From NCBI GenBank assembly GCA_963920665.1, contig OY987266.1:16683001-16747000 (forward strand): a stretch of 64,000 nt of DNA, read 5' to 3'. The notes below the pieces were generated by a model, which was not told where the DNA came from, did not search any database, and saw only the letters and a list, made by a program, of their open reading frames with translations. Positions 10,467 to 22,300 of this stretch are shown piece by piece; position 1 is the first letter of the stretch; the number at the start of each line of letters is the position of its first letter. A program made the position numbers and the translations under genes. Origin of the DNA: Straminergon stramineum (lineage: Eukaryota > Streptophyta > Bryopsida > Hypnales > Calliergonaceae).

Positions 10467-12861
10467 CCCTGAAGTGCATGGGAGGCCCAAAAAATGACCT
10501 TTGGATGACATTTAGCATCTCTGGGAGATGGAGAAAAACCCCAATTTTTCATTTAAATTATAGGGAACTTGGTTGAACCCTTTTGCAAGAAGGCGGTGTT
10601 AAAAATTGACTCTTTGTGTGGTATTGTTGACTTTTCTACATAGGAAGATGTTTAATCTAAGGATCAACATGTAGTGTATTTTGGCAACTTCAAGCTCCTT
10701 GTTCTTAATGTGAATTTGAGCCTTAGAAATTATCTTTATTGATTCTACAGCACTTGAATAAATTTTCATACCATCCTATTAACAACAAGCAAACTAAGGA
10801 ATGAAATGAAAATAAAGTGAGTTGTAAGTTAGCTTGTAGTATACTTCAACTTGAAGATTTGAAAAATTCCTAAAATTGAATATTTTATTGCAATTCAAAT
10901 TTAGAGCCTACAACCATAGTCTATTGATTTTTCTAATTATAGAAAGATACAATAAATTCTTTTACTCTATGATATTCCACAAGATTATATAAATATGTGA
11001 AATAAAATCAGATTTTTTGAGATAATTTTGAATTAGATGTGAATTTTCTTCACTTTTTCCTTCAGAAAATTACAGTAATTTCAAATTGATATTCAAAAAA
11101 TGAAATTTTTTATGACCAATAGATGACATATAATTTCATCTCTGAAAAATTTAAATTAAAAATTAAAGAATAAATAGTCACAACATGGGAATATACATAG
11201 TGCAAGGATTTTTAGTTTGTTTCATTTATGACATCATCGGCCTATCCTTTCAAGGTTAAGTCTCTAGAAGAAAATCTTGTTGCTCTCAATAAAATCTACA
11301 TGACATTTCTATTTTTTGTAACGTAAAAACATCAATTTCCATGAAGATTGGGCAATTTGGCAACTTTGACAGCTCAAAAAATTCTTCAAAAATTGTTTTT
11401 TTAAAAAACAAAAATTTGAAATTGGTTTTCTAGATTTATAGATATGTGAAAAGCTTTGCATCATTCCATTTTGATTAACAAGATGAAAGTTATGAGGATT
11501 GAGGAGTTTTAGGTGCGAGCAATTAGAGATTCTCTACTCTAAATTCTAAAATAAACTTTGAAGTCCTTCATTTAACTCAATTTTCAATATTTTGGAAAGA
11601 AAAAAATTGCAAGATGTAGATTTTTTATTACAACATTACAAACATTGGGATTGGCATTTTTCAATTCCATAATAAAATTGGTAACAATCTAGTATTTTGA
11701 ATCATTCTCTACTTCTTTCTATTTACTATTTTTTTCCTATATGTTGTACCATTTCAAATGATCTCAATTTTTTCAAGCATGTTGCCAACTTGCCTTCAAG
11801 AATTAATCCAAAGACGTACCACCATTTTAGAAATTTTTTCATACAAATGTGACCTTGTGAAGTATAGCTGCCCTATTTTTCTTAGGGCCAAAAAAAAGGA
11901 TTTTATTCAATTCAAATGTTAATATCTTGCAATCTACATGGTGGATATTTTTGAAAGTTTTTCCACATTAGAGGACAATAGAGGGCTTCAAGTGCCTGTT
12001 TTAGGGTTGTTCCCTACATTGTTCCCTATGTTGCCAAAAATTGTGAACCAACCCATAATGGGCTGAATTTCCAAATTTTTGCAATTTTTTTCCCCCAAAT
12101 TTCTAAAAAGTACTAATAAACTTCAAACTGAATTAATTTTTTTTTCAAAATAAATTATTAAAAAATAATTCTAAATAATTCTAAAAATATTATTTTCTGA
12201 CGTGGCAATGACTGTGCCACATCATAATGCAGATGTGGCAAGTTCCCACAGCCTAGGAACTCAAAATAACTCATGGCCTCTCCACGCCCTTAAATTTCAT
12301 CTAATGCATCTTCTCAAGTTGTGGTACTACAAAATCCTATAGTTACAGGTGTTCCAATTATTTTTTCTTCTAAAATATTTCTAAAGTACTTATATTAGAA
12401 ATGACAATTTTAGAATGTTTTTGGTGAAAGCATAGTAAAAAAACTTTAGGAATCGAGTACATGCTTGAGGTCCTTCATTTTGACATTTCTATTCAAGTAA
12501 AAACATATGAATGTGACCTATTTGCTAAAAATTCCATCTAAATTCTTGCCTAAAATGTAAGTTTTGAACATGAGAGCTATAGGGTCAATTACGCAGGTAA
12601 CTCTTATTTTGTGCAATTTAATAATTTAGAGTTTATTCAAAAATTGTTCAAGAAATGCATGTTAATAGAAGATAAAATCCTTTTTTCTCCTAAAAAGATC
12701 CAACAAAATGAAATAGCTACTTATTTCATGGAAACATGAAAGATTCTCTAAAATATAAAGCCATTGCTCATGCTTCAACTACTTAGTGTGATGCTTTCCA
12801 TAGTGCCCCTAATTTCAAAAGCTATGAGAGGACAATTCTAGGAAATCCAAAACCTTTTCAT
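10467..12861. other. AT-rich non-coding stretch
   Basis: About 2.4 kb of very AT-rich sequence with no coding frame, RNA gene or paired element ends that I can support. It is probably old transposon sequence. Confidence 0.55.
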
Positions 12862-13052
12862 AATCACTAGAAGAAATCCTCGTTCATCGACCTAATGTGT
12901 TTTTGCTGAAAAACACAAAATTGTGTTGGAAAAAACACAATTTTGCAGTATTTTAGTCAGAAAATTGCAAAACTACGTTTTTTTCCAACGTAGTTATGTG
13001 TTTTTCAGCAAAAATACATTAGGTTGATGAACGAGAATTTCTTCTAGTGAAT
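12862..13052. mobile_element. CACTA-type MITE, 185 bp
   Basis: The element at 12865-13049 starts CACTAGAAGAAAT and ends ATTTCTTCTAGTG. The terminal inverted repeats extend about 50 bp with few mismatches, through GTTCATCGACCTAATG and its counterpart CATTAGGTTGATGAAC. It is flanked by AAT on both sides (12862-12864, 13050-13052). A 3-bp duplication and CACTA ends are the signature of the CACTA (En/Spm) superfamily. It is almost entirely foldback and has no coding capacity. Confidence 0.85.
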
Positions 13053-13422
13053 GTGAGCAAGAGATCAAGTGAGTCTAAATCCCAAACTAAATTTTCAAAA
13101 TTTCATCTTAGTAAAGGACTACATCATATTTCAACTAAGTGAATGCTCAAGTGAAAAGGACAAGAAGGAGCATTGTAAGAAAAGAGGAGGCTTCCATAAC
13201 TCCACTCAACTAGGAGATGGGACAAAATCCAATAAGATTATTCCTTTTTCTTATTTGAGTTTAGTCTTATACTAGTACAGACTTCTTGTAGTGTAACATT
13301 AATTGAAATTAGGAGTACATGGATTGGACGAAAAACATTTTAGATGAAGTATTTTGGATGAAAATGTGACCATTACTGTGACAACATGTCGTAACAGGGG
13401 GCGTGGCAATGGCAATTTGTAC

Positions 13423-14067
13423 TTAACCCCTAAATGCCCAAGGCACTAGATTCTGATGTTTCGAAAACTTTGAAGTTAAGTAAAACCCAACCAAATTGCT
13501 ATTATTAGTAGCTTGTATTTTTGGAGAATTCTTTTTGAAGTCTAGTTTTAGGATCAAAAAGTTGATTTGAAAAATAAAGGATTATGATTTTTCTATAGAA
13601 GATTTAGTGCAAGGATGCCCATTGCAATCTTGACTTTCCATAGTGTTGAGGGCTCTTGAACATGACCCTCAAATACACTAGATCTTGGAGGCAAAATCAC
13701 ATTAGAAATTCATCTAAAAAAATTGTAGAATAGATTTTGAAAAACCATAAATTGATTGGGGTTGTGCATGTTGGGCCCTATAACCTCATATTTTTTTAGT
13801 GACCAACTTTTTAGAGTTGACATGCAAAAAGTGAATTGAAAAAATTTCACAATTTTTACACCCTCATAATCAAACATTATAATCTTTCAATCTATAAGTG
13901 ATATTGTTATGTTTTCTTTTCCTATGTGATCTCTAACATGTCTAGTTTGAATTTGTACAGTTACAATTCAAAAGAAATTGGTACAACTTATGAAAATGTT
14001 GACTTTTTGTTCAATTTAGATCAAATTTCAAGGAGCTCCAAACAAGCCTCAAGCATTTAGGGGTTAA
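13423..14067. mobile_element. TTAA-flanked 637-bp MITE with CCCCTAAATGC ends
   Basis: TTAA at 13423-13426 and 14064-14067 bracket an element starting CCCCTAAATGC and ending GCATTTAGGGG, 11 bp perfectly inverted. The interior is AT-rich and non-coding. The ends share CCCCTAAA with the element at 9863-10462, so the two belong to one terminal family. Another solo end, TTAACCCTAAATGCC, lies at 14176 with no visible partner. Confidence 0.75.
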
Positions 14068-14683
14068 TATAATAGATTAAAAACAACTATCAATTCTAAA
14101 GATAGACTAGGAGCTCTCTCTTTATCTTCTGATTTTCTATTTTTCTTTCAACCTAGAAGTCTAGAATCATCAATGTTAACCCTAAATGCCCAGCCAACCA
14201 TTTTATGGTTGCTATTCAACTTCAAGGGTTGTTTGTCCCCCCTCTTTTTATTTTTATTTTCTAATTTTAATTTTTCCTTGTAGTTCATCAAGTTATATTT
14301 CCATAGGACCCACAGACACAATTAAATGCATGATATAGGAGACCTGCACAATTTCAGTTGTACAGAGCTGGTGTTCACAGCCGTTAACAAGTCTCATTTT
14401 CAGCAGCTAGAGAACAACGGCTGAGCGGGGAGGAAGTCACCTCACCATGCCCTTTGGGAGAGGATAAACTACGATCAAAAAAGCCATTGAAGACCCAAAA
14501 CACAGATGAAACCGTCAACCTCATCAGCATAAACCTGGGAGATTTCAACGGGAAGGCTTCATCCAAAATGGACATTAGCAAATTTATTCATGAGCTATAA
14601 CTGATTTTACTCATCCCGAAAAAATCATAGAAAACAGCGAGAGAATCACCTAATAAATCTCACAATAAAACTACCCTTCATGT

Positions 14684-15757
14684 TTAGGGTTTTGGTTCAG
14701 CGCCCCGCCTATACTTGAGTTCAGTCTGGGCTTGAAACCCTTTAGCATCCTCAATCATAGTATCAAAAACTTCTAAAAGAGAATCCAGGCCAACAGTATC
14801 AGGCTCCAGCATTTTCAACGCACACACAATGCTCTCCACAGTTGACAAACAACCTATTTTAGGTTCCCGTCTAACAGAGCCATACATACTTGGTTCTGAG
14901 GGAAGCAAATTGTAGTGCTGCAGCTTGTGAAGCCAGAGATTCTCAAAGTAAATCCGCTTGGCCTTGGACCAAGTCCCATCCAACACAATCAAGTGAGTTG
15001 GGCACTCGTTTCCCTCACAAAGCTCTGGTACGAGATCAATAGCCTTGTCACTCGGAAACAGCAGTCCTGCTCCAGGAGGCAAATTCATCCACGAAGGAAT
15101 GTCAGAAGAGTTTGCAGTTACCTGGTCAGGAGTTTCCCCCTCCCCATGGTCTGATGTCAGAGGCGGGAACTTTTTCCTGCCTTTGTTGCCAACCCTTCCA
15201 GAAATGCTGCGTTTGGAGCCTGGAACTTTGTCCCGAATTCGAAACGAAGAGCTTCCCTCCGCCTCAGGAATAGACAATACTTCGATGTTACGCAGGCTCA
15301 AAGCAGCAATCCGTGCAGTTCCCAAGTGATGGTCCTTCTCCTCTGGGTGTTGGAGAATGGTGATCCCAACTTTGTTGTCGACAATTGTCTTGATTCGAAC
15401 ACAAATGCATAGCGACTGCGCTTTTCGGCATGTGTGGCAAAATGCCCGGCGGGGCTTGAAGCTGGTGCTGGTGCAGTCATCCCCCACCACACCGTTCTCA
15501 TTGTAAGCATCGGATTGCACCTCTAAACGGCCCTCGACTAGTTCGGATGTTACAGGGAGGATGTCGTCCGTTGACAGCTTTGGTACGTTATACACGGGCT
15601 TCAGTCCTTCGCCTGCCTTGGAAGTATCGCCAAGATTTGAAAATTTTGCCATTTTTTGTGACAAAGCTTTACTAGGTTGGCATAAAGAATTACATAACCT
15701 AGTATTGATGAGACACGGCTTCGTGAAAAGATCAGCTAAGAGCCCATAACATCCCAT
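14684..15757 (-). CDS. DTW-domain protein, tRNA-uridine aminocarboxypropyltransferase (DTWD2/TapT type)
   Basis: A 357-residue intact frame. Enzymes of this family transfer the 3-amino-3-carboxypropyl group of S-adenosylmethionine to uridine in tRNA, making acp3U. The family signatures are visible in order: a zinc-type cluster CHTCRKAQSLCIC at residues 107-119, QHPEEKDHHLGT at 136-147, LLFPS at 232-236 and the eponymous D-x-T-W box as LDGTWSKAKR near 259-268. The first about 100 residues lie outside the conserved domain. Methionine 36 (MAKFSNLGD) is an alternative start, in which case the longer N terminus could be an organelle transit region; I cannot decide. Good donors upstream on the minus strand near 15899 (GCAG|GTAAGA) and 16224 (GAAG|GTGAGT) suggest 5' UTR introns. 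Teloboxes (AAACCCTAA) lie at about 16192 and 16370. Confidence 0.88.
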   Translation of the reverse strand: MGCYGLLADLFTKPCLINTRLCNSLCQPSKALSQKMAKFSNLGDTSKAGEGLKPVYNVPKLSTDDILPVTSELVEGRLEVQSDAYNENGVVGDDCTSTSFKPRRAFCHTCRKAQSLCICVRIKTIVDNKVGITILQHPEEKDHHLGTARIAALSLRNIEVLSIPEAEGSSSFRIRDKVPGSKRSISGRVGNKGRKKFPPLTSDHGEGETPDQVTANSSDIPSWMNLPPGAGLLFPSDKAIDLVPELCEGNECPTHLIVLDGTWSKAKRIYFENLWLHKLQHYNLLPSEPSMYGSVRREPKIGCLSTVESIVCALKMLEPDTVGLDSLLEVFDTMIEDAKGFQAQTELKYRRGAEPKP

Positions 15758-16860
15758 TCAGACAAAAGGAGTATCCAGGGCTGAATAGCTAAGTAAACCT
15801 GCCTGCTAATCGAACTTCAAACTACATCGATGTGCCAGGAAGGCCCTCAACCATTAAGATTCTGCGATAGCACAAAATGCCCCTCCTCTCTTCTTACCTG
15901 CACAACAGATATAGTGTACCATCGAAGCAATCGGATTAAAAAGGGGGCAAGAGAACAAACCATTGTTCTGACATAGCGTGGAATTCAAAACCTATAACTA
16001 CATCGAACTGTAAAATGCGGAAGAAGTTCGAATCTCGGATACAAGCTCCTCAGACACGAGACCCTCTGTTAGATGTCAAATTCACTCACTTCTGTATCTG
16101 CAATAGAATTTGCAGGGGCGCACAAAACCGAGAACATCAAAACTCACAATTCCTATGAATCTAACAATCAATCTCACAATCAATTTCACGATAAACCCTA
16201 AACCTTAAATTAACCGAACTCACCTTCATAAAACGAACTGCCAGCAGAATGAGTCAATGTCGAAAAAACAGACTCAGCAAGAAATTCCGATACTGGTGTC
16301 ATCCGTAGCAGCAATAACCGCACTGCTGAAGACAGCCAACCTGTACAGCTCCAGACCTTTAGCCCTGCCCCAATTAAACCCTAAACCGGGATCCCAACCC
16401 TACAGGGTTCCCAACTTCGGGAACCACATTTCTTAACTTATCCTCCCACGGAGCTTCATGCAAGACGAAGAATCACAGAGTTTGAACAAGCGCCAGGAGG
16501 CAAGAGAGTTTCGGTGAAAAGCCTAATCCAATCTTTGCTGATGGATGGAGCGTGTTTTAGGGTTTCACAATCGCTTGGTTCAAACAGGAACCACTTGTTA
16601 ATTCTGGCGAGTTCACTAGTGAAAAAAAGAAGAGCAAATTACATTTCACGGACAGCTGAACCTCGCAGCATCGAGAATGCGGACGATTATAAGATCGTCG
16701 TCACTGCACGGCAGCATTCCGCAAAACCGAATGCGAGAATCAGAGGAAGAAGATGGTTGAGGGCATCAACAAAGGGAAATTGCCTACCACTGAAGCTACA
16801 AGAGTGAAAGGATTGAGGACTAATAGAACGAAGACGTGGTGGTGGTGGTGGAGGCAATGA

Positions 16861-16912
16861 AACAAATTTGGACCATTTCTCGATTAGTGCGTGTCATCCT
16901 TGCGCAGGGGCC

Positions 16913-16944
<32 letters not shown>

Positions 16945-16964
16945 TCAGATGTCTCCGAAGAGAC
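16861..16964 (-). ncRNA. U6: U6 spliceosomal snRNA gene
   Basis: The minus strand reads as U6 from 16964: 5' stem-loop GTCTCTTCGGAGAC, then the ACAGAGA box (GATACAGAGAAGATTAG), CATGGCCCCTGCGCAAGG and the 3' part ending GAGAAATGGTCCAAATTT. U6 base-pairs with U4 and U2 and forms the catalytic core of the spliceosome. The length of about 102-104 nt is normal. The 5' stem keeps its pairing (T4 opposite A11, where many plants have C-G). The usual Pol III run of four or more T is absent: the 3' end reads AAATTTGTTTC. Promoter spacing is correct (see 16989-17030), so this may be an expressed variant or a recently weakened copy. Confidence 0.93.
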
Positions 16965-16988
16965 GAGAGCTTAGAATGCAGCTGTTTT

Positions 16989-17030
16989 CCATATACCAAG
17001 AGAACACTCTGACTACAAACGATATGGGTT
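16989..17030 (-). promoter_or_regulatory. U6 promoter: USE plus TATA at Pol III spacing
   Basis: On the minus strand, upstream of U6, AACCCATATCG (17020-17030) matches 9 of 11 positions of the plant upstream sequence element RTCCCACATCG. TATATGG (16989-16995) lies about 25-31 bp before the transcript start. The two are 24 bp apart, the spacing that in plants directs RNA polymerase III rather than the longer spacing used for Pol II snRNA genes. The element consensus and spacing rule are established knowledge; use here is inferred. Confidence 0.8.
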
Positions 17031-17261
17031 ATGTTCTCAGAACGTGAAGGCTCATTTAACCTTCATAGGATGCTGCGGAAGTGCGGATGTTTTTGGTGTG
17101 ATGGATGACTTCACCTACGACTGTAGGATGAAAAAAAACATGTTTTCATACATTTAAAAAAATTTCAAATCTATAAAAAAAATCCTTGAGTAGAATTTCA
17201 GGGGATAGTATAGAAAATTCCCTCATCATGGTATTATTAACGTCTATAGAGAAGAAGATGC

Positions 17262-17488
17262 TTAATCCTTAAATGACGTTGATGATGGTTTTTGTCCACT
17301 AGATGACAAAGAATCTTTCCATGTAGGACAAAAATGCAATTGTTCATTTTTGAATTTTTTTGCAAAAAAGAGAGATCTTGCAATAGTTTGACCTTAAATA
17401 ATGATTTTTGTTTTTTTAAAGTAGATAATGTCATATAGTTCTAAAAGGGATGATTTCCATAGTCAACAATCCATCCTTTAAGGGTTAA
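17262..17488. mobile_element. TTAA-flanked small MITE, family A copy 2
   Basis: A 219-bp element at 17266-17484 between TTAA (17262-17265) and TTAA (17485-17488). Its ends are TCCTTAAATGACG and, read inward from the right, CCCTTAAAGGATG. It aligns along its length with 9296-9518 and lies about 230 bp upstream of the U6 promoter. Confidence 0.7.
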
Positions 17489-19363
17489 TCGGTGGATCAT
17501 CTTAGTAGTGTATTTTGGCCATTTCTTGCTATTTTATCTCAATGTGAATTTTAGCCAAAAAATTGATATTCATTTGAATTGGAGCTCAACTCATGAAATC
17601 AAATTTAGTCTCTACTCTAGTTGGAAATTTTGAAAAATTCATATATTTAAATATTTTATAGCATTATGAATTTTGGAACTATAACCATGGTTTGTTGATA
17701 TTCTAATTTTAGATTACTAAGGTAAATTTTTTATACCATGATGTTATACACTATTCCAATATAATCTATATTGGAATATAATATATATCTATGGTGAAAA
17801 TTTCAGATTTTTTGAGTATATTATGTGTTTGATATGATTTTTCTTCATTCTTTATTTAAGAAATTCACAGTAATTTCAAAATTTTCCAAAAAAAATATGA
17901 AATTTTACGATTTATAGTAAACATATGAATTCATTTGTGAAAAATAAATATAAAGTTTTTCATTCATATCTAGTTGGAAATAGAGTAATAGACAAGGAGG
18001 CTTGAAATCAATACTCATGTGCTCATCTTTTATGGGTCAACGTTAGAAGGATGCAACCCCCTATGACCAAGTTGGTTACCAAAACACTATAATTAGTAGA
18101 CTGGTAGATGCATTCTTTATTTATGTTAGGCTTGGAAAAGCCTTACAAGGTTAATGTAGAAGTGTTTGAAACCAACATGAACTGTTCTTGAAAATATCTA
18201 AGTGTAAATAATCTTGAATGTTCTAAATGTGTACATAAATGTAGAATGGATAATTGATACATCATGAAGTTGAGTTCAAAAAATTCACAATAACTATGCT
18301 TCAAAAATTCATAATATATTCATATGTATTCATAAACTTACAATTTTTTCATAAAAATTCATGAATCTCAATTGCCAAAGTGATAAAAAATAGTCTCAAG
18401 TGTTGATTTCTCTGATGAGCAACCCATCCTTCCAACATTCACCCCTATAGGACAAATTGGTTATAATGGAAACCATCCTTTTAGGTACCATGTGAATCAT
18501 TTGCTAAAAAAACCCAAGAGCACTCATAGGAGGTATAGCTACTATGCATGATCTTCCCTTTTCACACAAAATTCCAAAGATGAACATCTACACTTCTATC
18601 CTATCTAGAAAGATTTTGTATCATCCATCACACACTTAGTGTCCATGGCATCCTTGTGCCATCCTTGCAACATCCTTGTAGGGTTAAAGCCAACTGGTAC
18701 TTAGTTTTACAAAAGCATTGAAATTTCCAGCCTTCAATGTCATGATCACCGCTGAAGTTGATCCTCAGCTTCGTTACGGTAATCCCAAACCAAGTCTCCT
18801 TCACGTACCTTGCAATAATATATCGTTGAAAGTCTATGAAAGCACTCGTAACAATCACAAGATGTGAATGTCCATACAAGGGAGAAGATACTAAACTGGC
18901 TCCTATCCAGACCCCTGTTACCAACAACCCCTCAATTATGTACACTTGATTGGACTCATTAGCAAATAGTGTAAGCATGACTTGGTTAAATGTCTATGGC
19001 CATTGATCTTTGAATGTATTTGGGGTTGTCTACAGTCACTTATAGTGACCTACAACCTCCCACTTTGAAATTGCATAAGAAATTTATACAAATGAAAAAT
19101 TTAATCTCAACAGATTTGGCTCTTGTAACCCAAGACCTCTCCACAGCTCTACATATCACCCCAAAATCACACACCCATACATATATTAAAATGCTTCAAG
19201 AGACGCACATAGTATCATCCTCTACCTTAGTTTATGAACCTAATATTTGACAACATATACAAAGGAGCTGAAGGAGCTGAAGGGTACGTGAAGAAGCTGG
19301 AGCTCTAGGAGCTGTTTATCGTCATAATCTCGTAAGAACCTCACGGGACAAGAGGCCACTAGG
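17489..19363. other. AT-rich intergenic DNA
   Basis: No gene that I can support. A perfect short palindrome, ATTCCAATATA / TATATTGGAAT, lies around 17754-17778. A 116-residue minus-strand open frame at 18628-18978 has ordinary protein-like composition but no recognisable motif and no evident splice partners. I leave it uncalled, though a transposon-derived fragment is possible. Confidence 0.5.
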
Positions 19364-22300
19364 CTAATAGCGCTCAAAAGAGCCATTGAAGTAGGAGCTG
19401 GATCGCAGAACGGGCACCCGACGACGACCTGACAACATCTCCTTCATGCGGGCTAGTTGTAAAACAAGCTGACCTATTTTCTGCAGTTCCATTAAATACA
19501 CTATGGTCAACTTCCAGCTTAACATCATATTGCAGAAACCGCAAACATGCTGCACTTGATTTACTGATATAAGTTCACTCCAAAAGATTTAAGAACAATA
19601 TCAGAAACATATACGACAGTACCAAAAGCCAGATAATTGACATATCTCAGTATTATTAAGACCTACTGAACATTATCGAATAAAATAAGAGAGAACCGAT
19701 TCTCATGGTAAAACATGCGTATCAAATATCCACAACTTCCAGCTTGACCCTGGTTCGAGTGAATATTACGCATTCCCTTACGGCATCAAATTTCATGCAC
19801 AAGGAGCTAGCTTAGTCACATGCTTTCGAAACATGGCGATGCGAAACCTTCTAAAAATTAAGAATTTTGGATCAAGGGAAATTGAGAAGTGAAAGAAAAT
19901 AAATGCATACGAATTTGCACCTGCGACAAGTGGTGACAATCATTTTAGCTGACGGAAGCAAACCAAACTACAAACTCTACTGAATTGTCACAACTAATAA
20001 CTGCAGACCAACATGTGATAGCTAATGATAGCGAAGAATAAACCTACATTAAACGGAATGAAAGATAACATCAGCCTACCAACACATCAACATTAACATC
20101 AAGTCGTCAAAGAAGCATTGGTAGACTAAACATCAAAGTAAGCATACGCATAACATTATCGATCAGTTCTAGGAGGGTCCCTCTGTCCCCATGAGACAAG
20201 GGCCTGCCAAGTGAGGTGACAATGATCATAAAATCAAAGTCCCTCCTGAACAATATAAAGTGACACTCCGTCCTCTAGTACCTAAGGGGAAAATCTCTGG
20301 ATTATTAAGCATGTTTCAGAACACGCCATTAGAACGACAGTAGAGAAAATAAAAATATGAAACAAAACCCCTTAGTGCCTTGGCAAAAACAATCCACTTA
20401 GAAAATTTTTAGCTAATAATAATAATAATTTCAAAAGAATGCTATGGGATCGAGAAAATTACCTCTTCCTTTAGATGGAGGCGCAACCGCAGCTGCTGGT
20501 TTTGACGTCGCTCGTACTGCCATCGGTGTCCGAGGATAACGAGACCCATCACAGCAGCAGCTAGAGCAATGGACCAGTATGTATTCGCTTGGCGACCATG
20601 CACGCCCCGTAAGGCAGCTTGCTTGTTCCACCAAATTTCCGAAGCACGATCCTGTCCAAGAGCAGCAGACTCTTCACTTCCTTCAAGGTGAACACCCACC
20701 TTATCCATACCAGCTGTGCATTAGATAACATAGGTCAGAGGGCAAGCTTTCTCTCCAAGAAAGAAAGAGAAAGAAAAAATGAAAGAAAAAAAGTGTATTT
20801 TCCAAGCTCGGCTACATAATCAGCCGTTTTTCTCAACGTCCAAGATGGAAAAATGCAGCATTGATAAATATTCAGATAAATTTTCACTGTTATTAAATAC
20901 GTTCCCATCTCAGGATTTTGATGTTACTTTTTATATAGATCGCATCTTAACAAGGTTTTCACTACAATAAGATTGTTTGAGGAAAGTTTAGGAAACATGA
21001 TGAAGAGAATCATCCCAACAATTCATAGGGAGGTCTTCTTATTATGTTCACAGTGTCTATTTGGAGGAATCCCCATGATCATTATGAAAGTTCCTAAAAC
21101 AATCCGACTTTAACGAAAATCCTAGTTTTTCTAATTCTAAAATATAATGGAAACAACAAACACGCTCACACGCTAACGACTCACCTGAAAATGAGTCTGG
21201 AGATGTGAAAGCAGAGTGAACCAAAAACATCTCATGCTCCGCACTTGCAAATGCATCTGGCTCACCATCACGCTGAGATGTGATATCAGCAACCATCTCA
21301 TCAGTGAGATTCAGCCGAAACGAATTGTCGCGACTGACAATAGATGGAGAGAATGGAGCAGACAAGCATGAACCTAATAATGGACCCACTTGCTGTGAAT
21401 TAGGTTCCAGCCCGTCCTTGGTTTCAGGAGCATGAGAGTCTGAATTGCTTGCACTACTTCCAAGTCCACTGCCTTCGTATTCTAGAAGTTCATGTCCTGC
21501 GCCCAAAGCAAGAAATGGGTAAGAACATCGTGACCATCAAAACCAAGACGACTATATTATACAATATTACTCTTTATTTGTGAACTGAGCCTAACCCACG
21601 GAGAGCTCTCCGACCAGCACTGATCAGACACAGCAAAAACCTGACGTATGAATTGTGTCCCGAAAATGCTGCGTATGTAGAAAGTTTCACATAGATGGCA
21701 ACAAGCTTGGGACAATCTTCACACCATTTCTACGTCAGATTCAAGTTGCGAGTGAAGGTTTCAAGACCAAAAATTTAATTTAACAGCTTCTCATAAACGA
21801 TTCCTAAATATAATAAGAATGAGAGCATATTATCCTGACAAGCTTCGTAAGATGTCACTCCAAAAAAAATTCCGAATTCTGCTTGTACTTGGCCAACATC
21901 TTTGAAATGGTACCGGAATTGATGAAAATTTCTTAACTATTTGAGTGCAACTGATATTGAGGGAATCACATGTTTTCCATTTTAATTTAAGCTTCTTGTG
22001 CACGAATACCCTGAAGAATGTTCATTTTGCTCAGCGCATAAAAGAAGGCAACAAAGTCGGATCTGAAGTAGAGAGGATTCTAGTGTATTTATAAGAACCT
22101 AGCGTCAATGGAATCAAACCAGGGACCCCGTTTAGTAGTCTGGCTGTCTGGCTGTCCCGTGTAGAGTTTCATAAACTATTACAAACAAGCCCATATCTTC
22201 AATTCAGCTCTTTAACCAAGCAACAAGCAAAAAAAAAAAAAAGAAAAATTCATATAATTTCGGATCTGACTTGACTCTCAGCCCCACAGGACTTCATTTC

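Noticed and set aside
9863..14180. Interstitial telomere repeats (CCCTAAA)
   Set aside because: Each site has a single unit and the sites form inverted pairs flanked by TTAA, which is transposon-end structure, not a telomere array.
16514..16807. 97-codon plus-strand open frame between DTW gene and U6
   Set aside because: No motif, and it lies in what looks like the promoter and leader of the minus-strand DTW gene.
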